Positions 24,081 through 36,025 of a stretch of 64,000 nucleotides of DNA are shown in pieces. Location of the stretch: assembly GCF_949628265.1 (NCBI RefSeq), contig NC_088790.1, forward strand, positions 12,466,545 to 12,530,544, read 5' to 3'. Made by a program: the position numbers and the translations under genes. The notes under the pieces are model-generated. The model was given only the letters and a program-made list of their open reading frames with translations, did no database searches and was not told where the DNA came from. Source of the DNA: Cloeon dipterum. Taxonomy: Eukaryota; Arthropoda; Insecta; Ephemeroptera; Baetidae. Numbering within the stretch: the stretch's first letter is position 1; each line of letters opens with the position of its first letter.

Positions 24081-25069
24081 AGAATAACACATTATTTTAG
24101 TTTAGTAGTGTACTTGAGAAACAAATATTTTTTTTCAATAAATAGCTTTGCGATATATTATGAAGAAGACAATGACGACTATTACTTATTATTTTAATAA
24201 TATTTTGTAAGGCCTAGGAAAAATGACAAAGATTGTAGATAAGTTTTATAAAAGATTAATATTTAACGAGAAATAATATTGATTCTTCCATTGTAATTTT
24301 TGGTGATTTGTAATGTTATTAAAATTTAGGATATTAACAGATATTACTAAAATTGTGTGCATATCATATTTTCAATATTAGAATTGCTTGAATTTCTGTA
24401 AAATCAAAATTTTTCTCCGCAAACACTGACCAGCTAAATTTTCAATGCTTTTTATTAACTCTTTTGTTCGTCGGATCGATCTTGATTTAAATTTTCTAGT
24501 GTTGCTCCAAGGTAAAAGGGAAAAGCTTTAAACAAGTCGCAACAGAACAAAATAAAAAATCGACTATGTCTTTAAAGAAATATTTGAGAAATTATAATAT
24601 TGCATAATTCATCTTCAAATAAATTTTAGTAATTTAACTAAAACAAATAATTATTTATCATATCTACTTAAAAGTTATAGCGTCAGAAAAAGTGCTCGAA
24701 TTTTTCCTTGAAATTCATTTTGATTTATCAGAAGCTCAGAGAAAAATTCATAAAGCATGAAAATGTTTTGAAAAATCTATTTTTTAATTTGATTATCTTT
24801 TATAATTCCCGAAAGGGCTATAGTTTCAATAGTTTCTTTCCATATTTACAATGTGTTACATATTTGATATTAAAAAGCATTGCCAGGAGAAGCGCGTTTT
24901 TCGGAGAAATCTCAAAAACATCATGATTTTCAAAGATATTGTGAGGTACTTTTAAGAAAATTAACATGATTCGTCAATAAACCTTTAATTTAATATCAAT
25001 CATTATACTCAAGAAGTATACATATTTAAATTCAAGTTGCGTCCGAAAAGTGCTGATTAAGAGACAACA
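24081..25069. other. Intergenic, very AT-rich
   Basis: About 1 kb of AT-rich sequence between the start of the TPD52-family gene and the end of the MAM gene, both on the minus strand. It includes the 3' UTR of the MAM gene. No other feature was recognised. Confidence 0.6.
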
Positions 25070-28000
25070 TCAACCATCTTCTTCTTCAGCTTCCTTGGGC
25101 GTTGCCTTATCTGGCCGCGCTATAAAAGAAAATTAAATTGAAGCAAATTAAATTAATAACGAAAAATATAAATTTCAAACTAGCAATTGGTAAAAACTTT
25201 ACTGATAATTTACCAAAATTACAAAGAAAATTAATTAAATGAGCATACTTGAGCACGCTCCAGTCGTGAAAGAAATGTCGTCAATGGCGAATCCACCGTT
25301 GGTTGCTCTGCCCTCCAGCACGATGCGGAAATCCGTGCCAGCGTCTATCGCCACTTGTGCCGGCTGCCAAGTCGGATTGGATGTGTCCATGTTGCGGGCT
25401 TCCAGCGACCAAAGCTACCAGACAAAAAACTTCAACTTAAACAGACGCTAAACTTTATTTTTATTTTTGCCACTTAATCACAAATAAAATATTTCTCATT
25501 TTCACTTAATATTATGTCACGAATTCACACCTTTCGGTTTTCATCGTCGGTTGTGTTGTCTACGCGGACAACATGCAACTCAGCCGATTCGCCAGAGCCG
25601 AATGCTGTAAACCAAAAAGCGAAGCACAGCTGTCGGTCCTCAGTGGCAGCCATGTGCGGCGAGGTCAAACGCACGACGCTGCTGCCAGAGTTGAACAAGT
25701 CAAAGTAAATGTAGCCCTCTGCAATTTTAAATCAGTAAATAAGTTCGAATTAAAAATGTGACGCTTTTACCTGGAGCGTTATAAGTTTTGTCCGGGAGGT
25801 TTGCGGGCCGACTGGCGACGGTGGCCAACTTCCAGAAAGTGTTGCTCGCCGTGGAATTGATCCAGCTGCAAATGTCGCGCTCGAAGCGGCAGTCGCCCGC
25901 GTGGACGGTCGCACTTGCTGGCACAGCTGTTGGAAAAATTCCATGAATTCTAGAACAATTATCATTAAAACTTGGATTAGCTTACTTGAGCAGCTTCCGT
26001 CAAAAAGGGTGATATCATCAAAGCCGATGAGGCCGTTCGCCAGACTTGAGCCCCAAATTCCTTCAAAGAATATCTTAAAAAAAATTTATTCAAAAGGAAA
26101 TGAAATTTTCAAATAGACTATTTTTTACTGTAAAAACTTTTTCCTCTTGAATTAGAGCTTGTGCGTAGTGCCACTCGGGACCTTGGTGGTTGTACAACTT
26201 CCAGACTGGCTTCCTGATTACGTTTCCGTCAGGTTCGATCACCTTCGTGTATACAGAAAGGGCGCCTAAACTCGGCCCTGAGTTGCCTATGAACGGCTCG
26301 TTCAAAACGAACCTATATAAACAGAGTTTAGTCACAGCTTTAAAATTTTCCTAACCCACCAAAAGGATACGCAGTGTGGGTTGGCGCTGCCTGGAAATTC
26401 CCTCGACGTGAACCAAGCCCTGCTGGCAGGTCTCTGCACGTTGCTGCTCCTGGCCAGCGTCATGTAGAATCCTACAACGAGCTCGATAATTGTTTTTACG
26501 TTGCTCAGTCGATATGGCAATAAATACCTTTGTCCGTAGACAGGGTGTGGTCGAAGGTCTGAAGCTGCGGCCGGCCTTCGGCGCCGGTTACGCCGGATAC
26601 CCGCTCCCAGTCGATGTCGTCCATGCGCTCCCTGGATGGCACGTTGGCCCAGCCACACTCGTCCACCTCGAAGGTGCAATCTCCGGGCATTGGGGCTGCG
26701 ATTTGAGGGGCCGCTGAAGATAGAAACAACAAGTTTCTTAATATATTTCATGGAAAATCTAACTGTTGGTATGTGTTATTTTCCAGTATAGAAACTTGAT
26801 CATTTTATTTTTATTCCCTTTGCAAAACGTAATTAAAAAAATGCAAAAGCTAAAAAAATAACGTGGTAATTAATTTTGTTTAGAAGGTAAAGCTGATAAA
26901 TCCTGCGTTCATTGCGGAAACGTAGGATTTTTTTTTTCTTAAAGCCCCATCCTCAAAAAGATAAGTGTAGGGAATATTTGCCATTTCGTAATTTATTAGT
27001 TTATATATAGTTCAGAACTTAAATTTTTTGTGTCTCCTGAAAAATTGTGCTTGCTTACTTGGGCAGCTGCCAACGCGGAAGGCCAGGTCGTCCACAGCAA
27101 TGTCACCCATGATATTTTTGCCAACTTTCCCGACAATTACAATCTATGGCACAGAGTCAAGACAACAAAAGAAAGTTAAATATCAATTAGTTCACCTTGA
27201 AGGGGTTTGGTGAGGAAACGGGCACCTCGGCTTGGTACCACGCGTTGCCCTGCTCTCCGGAAAGCGTCCAGATGTCCCGTTCGTTACCCTCGCGCACGTC
27301 CATCAAAAGGATGGTCAGTGTGCCGATCCCATTGCCGTACATGTGCGTCCAAAAACTCAGACAAAGTGGTGTATCAACACCTAAAACCAGAGAACGTCGT
27401 GTTCAAAATGAGAAATAAATATTGGTTGTAGGTGCCATAAAAAATTGAATGAAGGTTCCAAATCTGTGTATGTTAATTTTAATGATTAATTCTTGACTTA
27501 TTTTATCCCTCCACTGGATTAATTTTTTTTATAAAGAAACAAAACGAAAATCCTATTCTTTAAAGAGAAACGCCTGCAAGATTTTGTGATTAGGCAAGCC
27601 CAAGCAACACAGATGTTCAACGGGTTGCATACGCTCGAGTAAACTGAACACATGGTGTGGAAGTATAGTGGAACTTGTGAAATGTATGATTAATTTTTGT
27701 ACGTGACCGTACCTGTAGCGTCCATCTCAGGGCTTGACAACCTAGCAACGTCTCCTGGCCTGCGAGGGTATGACGAGTCGATGTACCCATATCCTCCCTC
27801 CATGCCGCCGTGAAAATAGCTTGTGCAGTCCATAGCAGGACCAGTTGAAGGGTTTGTACTGCCTCTACCCTGAATTTTGAAAGTAAAAAATGAAAATATA
27901 CTGATTTTCCCAGAAAAACATGTACAATTTCTCCATACATCATTATAGATTTTTTTTCGAAATAAAAATTGCATTTGACGAAAATTTTCAAGTCTCTTCG

Positions 28001-29294
28001 AAACAGTTTTCATTTTATAGACTAGACACAATTTTTTTCAGATTGTGAACCACAGATCGATTTAAAATTTCTGACATTATGTGAAGCCAAAATTATGTGT
28101 CATATTATTAAACATATTTTTAAATTTACAATTAGATAAATAACAGTACCAAGGACCAGTCGAAGTCATCATCCTCATCATTAGTCCACGCGCAAAATCC
28201 ACCTTCAAAGGTGCAGTGACCGCGGCAGTCGGTGCCCGGCTTGAGGGCGACGTTGTCGACGGCCACATGGCCACGGTAGCGGCGCAGAGGGTCGCTGGTG
28301 CTCTTGGCGATGCCCTCGAACACCACCTGATGCTCCTTGTTGTAGGTGTAGAGCACGTCGGCCTGCCTCCACTGGCCGCCGGTCGGGTCTTTGTTGCTCC
28401 AGAGGACGCGTTCCATGTCATCGTCCTCGTCGGCGTTGCTGTTGCGTGGCTTCAGGATCACCCGCAGGCCCGTCGCGCTCAGCCCACTCATCGAGAAGCT
28501 GCAAGACGCTGAATTTGATTCCTTATAGCTCTTTGGATATTGCAGAAAACTGACCTGAATCCCACGCACTTGCCCTCGGGTCCAGTGGTGCCCATAGTCG
28601 AGCTCTCAATGTACGCGTGCTGGCCCTTTTTCGTGGTGTGCGGCGTCGGGAGGAAGGACGTCTCGTAGTAGACGTAACCACCTTTTCAAAATTTACTTTT
28701 TTTAATTGGAAAACTGGTAAATTTGTAATATGCTCCATCAAGGAGAAAATTAAAAAAGGTGGTCCATTTTTAACTTTTGTTTGGAAAAATGAACTGTTTA
28801 AGAGCCAATTTATCAAAATATCAATTCAGAAGTCGATTTTGAAGCTTTGGAAAAAATATAAAAACTGATTAATTACTAACCTCTCTGCGAATCATCATTC
28901 GGGCTAGCGTCCTTTGGTGGTCCACCGAGCCAGTTTGAAAGGGATCCAGCTCCAGCATCCCATCGCATATGGGTGCCATTGCGGTTGCTCCAATCGCACG
29001 TCACTAAATCGGTGTCGGAACCAAAATCGCAGATCTCTGAAACGTATCCAATTCGAGATAAGTATCTAAATAATAAATCAAAACAGTTGAAATACGTGCC
29101 TGCCGTTTCTTGCCGCTTTCCGCGGGACTAAAAATTGTGCAAAATAATTAGTTGATGTATTAAAAATTCATTTCGAGACTTGTGTGTACCAATAAACTGT
29201 GGAATTCTTCATCTTCTGTAGAAAAGTGACTGTACGGCGAAGTGGAGACACTCGCCGCGCATAACTGCAGCAGGACAAGGAACCCGCCTCGCAT
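25070..29294 (-). CDS. Secreted protein with four MAM domains
   Basis: Sixteen exons join in phase on the minus strand, from 29190-29294 to 25070-25119, giving about 773 residues. A signal peptide (MRGGFLVLLQLCAASVS) is followed at about residue 36 by SRGKRQ, a furin-like basic site. Four MAM domains follow, coded about 28149-29036, 27059-28250, 25986-26713 and 25249-25926. Each shows the family marks: C-x-F-E-x-x-x-C-x-W near the start (CTFEGGFCAW, CTFEVDECGW, CRFERDICSW) and a closing GxxAIDD-type strand (GDIAVDD, GLIGFDD, GGFAIDDISF). The C-terminus is short and acidic with no membrane segment, so the product should be extracellular. MAM domains mediate adhesion and protein contacts; the exact role is unknown. 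The intron after exon 2 appears to use a GC donor. Confidence 0.85.
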
Positions 29295-32200
29295 CTTTGA
29301 CTACCTGCAACATATGAAATTGTTAAAAAAATAATTTAATATTTTTATTTTTATTATAGATTTATTAATAAGAGATATTTTACTATTTTCTCGCAATTTC
29401 ATCCGAAAATATAAATGAAACAGAAATTTTATTGCAAGGAACAGTAATTGATAATATGAACTATATAGATGACTCTAAGTGGTGTGGTGCAAAAGCTCGC
29501 GTTATGGTGACCGCCACAGTGGAGTCGCTTTTGTCTACAATGAGCAATAATTAAATTATAGGGCCGAGTGACAATATTAAAATAGAGAATTTTATAAATT
29601 TGTAAAAAAATTGAATGGTTTTTGACAGTGATCTTTTCCCTTGATTTCGATTCCTCGTCGCGATATATCCAACGGTGTGCGATTTATGAGGTAAATTTTC
29701 CCCTTTGGCGAAACAAATCATAATTTTCAATAAGGAGACATTATTTAACAAAACTCGAAGCCAAGTAAAAATATTTTTATGCACTGATTAATGAACGAAG
29801 AGAGCGAACACTTTTACTTTCATTGTAATTTTACAATGCACTATTAAATCTAGAAACCCTGCTGTAAGTTTTCAGCCTCACACATGGCGCGTAACAATTA
29901 AAATTTCCGGCTGTCGCTGCCCAAATCAGCCTGCTGCCTTTGTGACGGACAGGTGCTAACGAGGGATTTCGCTACGGCTCTGATTGAGTGACCGCGGCGA
30001 ATTTGATGAATGGGAAGTTCCGAGCTTTTGTGCGGAGCCGCGACCAGTGTGGCGTGAAGCAAAAACGCGCATACCTCACTTATGCACGAGCAATGAAAAA
30101 TGACGTCATGTACGTTCAAACTCTCCACTTTTTGCTTTACGCTGCGCTGCCTGCAGCAAAAAAGTGGGACACGAAAATTCGGTTGATTATTGCCCTGTTT
30201 ATTTTTATTTCCTAAATTGGTGAGTTGCAAATTTGGTGAATGTAGGGCGGGAGCAATCAAGCCTCTATTGTTGCTAAATTGCAGCCTTGGTTTTTGTTTT
30301 CAAACTTTCCAGCCCAAAATGAGCAAACTGTCGTGGTATATTGCGCTGAAATTGCGCATCGCTCAACAAACAACCAAATTTTCATTGTCGAATTTATTGT
30401 TGCCCTTTTCTTGCAACAAGGAAATTCGCGTTTAATTGTTGATTTAAATAATATGAGCAATTTTTCTGCTAACTAGACGAAACTAAATATTTTGTAATAT
30501 CCTCTTAACCACAAATTTTTTACATTCTCCAGACAATTTTTACTATTTCCCAAATAATATCTTTGTTCGATCTGTCGAAAGCAGATTGCTTATCTGTATC
30601 TGAAAACAAATTTATTGTGAATGTGGTATTCTGAACACGTTATCAAGCACACATTCACATTCCGAAATTTCCATATGCATATATTTCAGCAGGAATCTAA
30701 TCGCGTGTTTTGCTTCTTGCAGCGGCAATATAAGGGAGTAGCAAAATTGTTGTATCGGGGGCAACTTCAAGCACAAGCAGAGGGCAACAACCGATTTATG
30801 ACTGTTTACAAAGCAACTTTATTTCTTAGAGGGCCATGTTCTCGGAAATAACGAACATTATCATTAAGCGTCATTTTGGCGAATATTTCTGAAGGATGTC
30901 ATTATTTACCATGAAAATTACTTCCGCAATGAATGTCTTAAAATATAAAAAGATTTTGTCCCGTCGATTTGGAGGAGAGCATTTTTGTATAGGTCTGCCA
31001 TAAGAATATATAGTATCTTTTTACTCTATCATAAATGTTCAGTCTGTTCAAATGCGTTCATATTACGGAGTTGAGCGTGTCCTAGGACCAATTTAAAAGA
31101 CAGAAAATTAATTATTCAAAGAAAAACGTATTAAGAGGAAACACGAGAAAAATGTTTCCGGCTTGTCACATTAATTTTCATAAATGTGTAATTATTCTAT
31201 CCCTCGAAGGGGTCTTGCATTTTCAAATGATCATTATCTTCCACTTTCCAACCTCTAGATAGCTTCACTGTATTTTACTTAATTGATCAAAACACTTTAT
31301 TGCTTTCTAAAATTCACTAAAAACGCAACTTAATTTTTCTTAACTTTTCCAAGGAGTGCGTGCCACGTTCACGAGGTTCAAAGGCCCCGGAAGGTAGAAT
31401 TTCGCTTTTCCTTATCTCCAGTGTAGTCTTGCTTTGTCCGTACGGAAAGCAGACCGAAGAAAGATATTTTTAAAGAGCGACAAAGCACCCCCGGCAGGGC
31501 AGGCAGGGCTCGTGCTGGTTTTGCGCCGCCTGCATAAATTACACATTACAGTGCAGCTAATCCATACACATTTTCGCTCGCTCACTCATTAGCATTTGTT
31601 GGCACGAAACGGAGCGAGAGCGGCACGCGCCTGCAAAAGCCAAAACTCACACGATCGAAACGCACGCTCGTGTACGTAAGGGCAAGGTCGGCCGAGTTCC
31701 AAAAGCTTTTTTTGGGACAGCGTTCACTGAATAATTGACGCACATATCTTCATCGCGTCTATTTGCCTGAATTATTTAGAGTCCAGCGCGCATTTCGAGG
31801 CTGCTCAATAAATAATTAGAACGATAAAATACCGCGAACCGATCTCATCCATATATAGGTTGGCGTTTATACACTGGTAAAGGAATTTCGTTAAAAGGTC
31901 AGTCCCGCGTTTGTACACCGCCGCCACCGACGGTCGATTTGATACACGTTTACAAAACTATTTTTTGGGATTTTCTCAAAATATGATCTGCACGAACAAA
32001 AATAAATAAAATAAAATAACATAACCCTTGTGGTTTTTTGTAATCGTAGATACATTTTTCATGATCTACTGTGTTGGGTTCTAATAATATTCAATAATGT
32101 TTTGTGGGGATATATTATGCTACGTAAAATATCATCTGCTAAATTCAAACTCTCAATAGATTGTCTTATGATTCGACATATTTACTATAACAATTTTGAA

Positions 32201-33300
32201 TTCTTTTCAGCCAACATTATAAAAAATTCACGGTGAATTCATAAAATCAATCCTCAATGATCAGTTTTACGCAAGTTGCAACAAGAATTTTTAGTGCGTT
32301 TTGATAAAACTTTTGTTAATTTAAAGGTTCTGTGACCAATCAACCACATTAAGGCATTTATATGCGACCAAAAATGTAAATATTAATATTGTGCTTTATA
32401 GTTAAGTTTTAAAGCTTAAAATAGTGAACAGGACTGAACGCTCTAAATTTGTCGAAAGAAATGAAAGAGAAAAAATTATGAAATAATGGCAAAAAAGTGT
32501 TTAATAAAGCTATAACTTTTAAATACCTGTAACGACTGGCTGCACACTCACATAGCATACAAGAAAGCTACAGCAATAACAGCGTTCTTTTTAAAACATA
32601 TATGCATCATCCAGTATTCAATTATCGTCATTTTGACATCTTTTTACTCGGGTAAAGATGTTCTAAACCTCATAAATGATAAATTTTTATTATTATTTTG
32701 GGATAGTTGAATCTTCACTGACTGCTTCGATAAACAAATAATAGTTTTCTCTATATTTAAAAAAAAATTGAGAAAATAGCGATAAAAATCTAAAATATTA
32801 TGCAAATTTAATCTATTTAAATAGCTTTACTTGCTTGTGTTCAGATTGTGCCTTATATAAAAGTTTTGTGGATATTTCTTAAACCCCTTAAAATTTGAAT
32901 CCTGTTGCCTAAACAAAAATTATTTGCATAAAAATAGCATCTTGCTATTAATCCTATGTTAACTTGAATGTTTGTGAAAGAGCACCTTTCAAAATCAGTG
33001 TCACCGCTGCAAGAACTTGACACCACTCACGTCAATTAATTTTGATTGCGCTTTGGCCTTGCCGCAAAAAACTTGACACCGCCTTGTTGCACGCAAAAAT
33101 ATTAACAAGGCTATAAAATTTGTGCAATAAACTAATTTTGCCATTGACAGATTAAGAAAAGCGTTCAAAACACAATTTTTTCTGTAATGACTACTTTAGG
33201 GATAGACGCTAATTAAATTTTCTTCTCTTTTGGAAAAGGCGAAAAAAAATTTTTTCAACATCATTGGATTCAAATCGAAATTAATTTTAGAGGAACTCAA
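29295..33300. other. Gene-poor stretch upstream of the MAM gene
   Basis: Mostly AT-rich, with a slightly GC-richer patch at 31350-31720. It contains two blocks related to other parts of the window: 29640-29690 (like 13612-13665) and 30346-30440 (like 11540-11640, inverted). No coding exon with recognisable content was found. Confidence 0.5.
30346..30447. repeat. Relative of the foldback element at 11.5 kb, copy 2
   Basis: The block reads like the inner part of the 11.5-kb foldback in the opposite orientation. Both share CCAAATTTTCATTGTC and CTTTTCTTGCAACAAGGAAA. I estimate well over 80% identity by eye across about 95 bases. The outer GGACCAGG arms are not present, so this copy is degraded or truncated. 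Confidence 0.6.
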
Positions 33301-33379
33301 TTCCCTCACCTATGTCTGCTCTTAAATTGAAGAACAAAGTCTTTTTTCTCCCGGTTGCAGGTCAAACTGTAATTTTTGC

Positions 33380-33740
33380 CAGAGACGCGCATTGAACCAC
33401 TGTTGTCTGTCGGAGCGTCGTGAGATAGGCTACCGGCATGGTAGGAGCAGAGAACACACGTATCTTCGTACACACACACCGCGCGCACCGACTGAGGTGC
33501 TCTGATGCACTCGGCAACCAATAGTACACTCACTGTAATTTGGCGGCGCCGCCCCTCCCACCCACCCCCCTCGGCCTGATCAGGGTCGGCCGGACGAGTG
33601 GGGTGCGCGCTGGTCAATTGTTTGCGCCTGGTCACCATGACGATGCTGGCGGCCGGTTCAACGCTCTCGGCATTCACGTTCACGTCGCGCCGTCCCAACG
33701 GACGGGTGAGGTTTGCACAAAATGCAAATGAGAGAGGCGT
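33380..33740. promoter_or_regulatory. GC-rich promoter-like patch
   Basis: CpG-rich island in an AT-rich region (for example CGGCGCCGCCCCTCC at 33542 onward). It lies 4 kb upstream of the MAM gene, on the correct side to be a distal promoter or 5' non-coding exon for it. The 165-codon minus-strand frame across it has no recognisable domain. Function is unproven. Confidence 0.3.
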
Positions 33741-36025
33741 GAAGGCAAAGGGGATGCAGGGGCAGGGAAAAGAGAAAATAAAAGTTGTGAATGCGATAGC
33801 CATCTACGTAAACAGCACGCGTGCTGAAATAAATGTTATTAAGTGCACGAGAATGCCTATGACTGATTGAGGCAGGAAGAGCTAAAAGGGTTGAAATGAA
33901 GTGCCGAGGAAACAAAGCCAATTTTTCCCTTGTCGAGACCTAACACTATTCAGATTAATAATCGCCTTAATATAGAATATGTAAAATGAAATTTCAAATG
34001 TAAATGCTCGTATTTGAAATAAAAGAAAGAATATAAATAGGTCATTTGAGCTAATTCAATATTTGAGAAAAAGCAAAATAAGAATTTCATTGTTGTTTGT
34101 TCTTGTTTAGATAGAATAAAAATGGTCAACTCAAACACCGCTCAAGCCAACAATTCAAACTATTTCAATACATCTTGCCCCGTCTCAATAAATAATGAAC
34201 ATAAAAGTACAACGGAGAAAAAGATTGCAAAAGAAATTTGTATTTTACTATATAAATATAGACCAATGAAACTTATTAATTTAAAACAATCTCACAATAA
34301 AAAAACCACTACGTTGAATTTGGAAGCAACCTTGAACCATCAAATTTTTACAAAATTACTGGCAATTTCCAAATGATTAGCCGCCTTATTTGGCCAATGG
34401 AGAAAAAACTACGCGAGAAGAAAAAACTCAATCTTTCCGCTAATGACCCTCATATGACTCAAGTGGGAAAGTGATTTAAATAACGATTTTTTTAAACAAT
34501 TTTTCACTTCCATTCAAATATTATGGGCAATTTAAATCAAAATCTGATTAATTGAATTAAAATGGAAAAATATCAAGTATAGTGTAAAATTATTTGAGTT
34601 ATTTTGGTTTCCAGTTTCACTTTTTCAATCTGTGGTAATTTTATCATTGAATCATCACTATTCTCGCCAGGCTAGGGGAAATTCTCATTAAGTTGGAAGG
34701 TCATAATTGGCGTGCCGTGAGCGCCATTCCGCTGTAAAAACTGATTTTGAGAGGACATCCGCTTGTGCGGATGTGCGGCAATTATGTACGCTTATCCAAC
34801 AGGGGACAGGGAAATAGAACAAGCCAAATTCAGCTAAATCAGAAAATATTTTTTATTATTATTCTGCATCAATTTATCACCATTTCTAATCATTACAAAA
34901 AGGAAGATTTTTGGCAGAGAGAGTAAATTAGAAAGAGTTCCTTTCTTTCGTATTGGGTACAAGCCAGAAAAGGGTAAAATATCATCGCATTATATCCAAT
35001 TCTAGGCAACAACAATTTGATCTAGGAGAAAAGTAATCATGTCTGCAAACAAGGAAGTTATTGTTTCACGTAGACATAAATTAGAGGTTTACACCAATAA
35101 CGTAATTATACTAGTAGTCTCTTACACGCTAGATAGATAACATTGAGTGTATCACAACAATCCTTGCAGGCGCATTGTTTCCGGAGCTGCAAAGCTGGTT
35201 CAAGGGGAATATCTAGGCTTCGATCTAAAATATCTGCAACTCGAGTTTCCTCTTCGCAATGGACTGCGAGTCCAATGTGGAAGGAAACCCAGAGAATACT
35301 ACTGCCAACTTACAAAAAGTATCATCCGTTTAGAGTTATTGCAGTTTCATCATGGCAATGGCGAAAAGCTGACACAAATTAGGAAGGATCTACGCGGTTG
35401 AGCATTATTCAACTAACAAGCTCTCGGGAGTAGTAAAAACGACCAACTTTGCGTGTTGGATGATTAATAAAATAATTTACTCTCTAAAAGGGAACTGCTG
35501 ACTTAAATTAATTTAGAGACATGTTATTGTAAAAAATTTCTGCGAGAAATGAATTCAAATCATTACCCTCTTGACTACACATCTAAGGAAAATAAAACGA
35601 GAATCAAGGCAGCTACAATTTGCTCAAAGCCTGGCACAAATTTAACAATTGTGCCGTTTCTGACGATAATAGCTCAAAGAGGGTTGATTGAAGAGTCGAT
35701 TTTTCACCCAAGCACCGATTCAGAAATGAATTTAAATCCACAATGTCTGTACGCAGCATTTCATGAAGGGGTTACAGCTATCTACGCCTGTACGCCTCAA
35801 TTCTCCAGAGCTAGTTTCAACGTGCTAACTAAAAAGAGATCCAAGCAGTCAAAGGCCCATGACTGCCTCTGATTGAATGCTTTGTCGAGAAGGAAAAACA
35901 GTGGGAACAATAAATATAGCGTATTATTGAGTCATCTCGAGCGTACGCAGACTAAGAACGTGACCATGGACATGAGAGAAAGGGGCCGTGGGGGGCACTT
36001 TGACTGTCTGCCACTATTTTTGGGT
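33741..36025. other. Mostly non-coding stretch downstream of the RNF11-like gene
   Basis: AT-rich. It includes the 3' UTR side of the RNF11-like gene at its right end. A plus-strand frame at 35147-35401, preceded by a CTTGCAG acceptor-like site, has balanced amino-acid use but no recognised family. Another ATG-started frame of 107 codons lies at 35549-35872. Neither is supported well enough to call a gene. Confidence 0.4.

Noticed and set aside
23578-24092. Long overlapping frames on both strands upstream of the TPD52-family gene
   Set aside because: Mutually antisense, no conserved motif, and placed where the promoter should be.
33306-33803. 165-codon minus-strand frame
   Set aside because: Crosses a GC-rich promoter-like patch, with overlapping frames on the other strand and no family resemblance.
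34122-34376. 84-codon plus-strand frame starting at an ATG
   Set aside because: Composition is only that of AT-rich DNA (Asn/Lys/Ile-rich); no homology recognised.
35549-35872. 107-codon plus-strand frame starting at an ATG
   Set aside because: Lies opposite the RNF11-like 3' region, no known family and no nearby splice partner.
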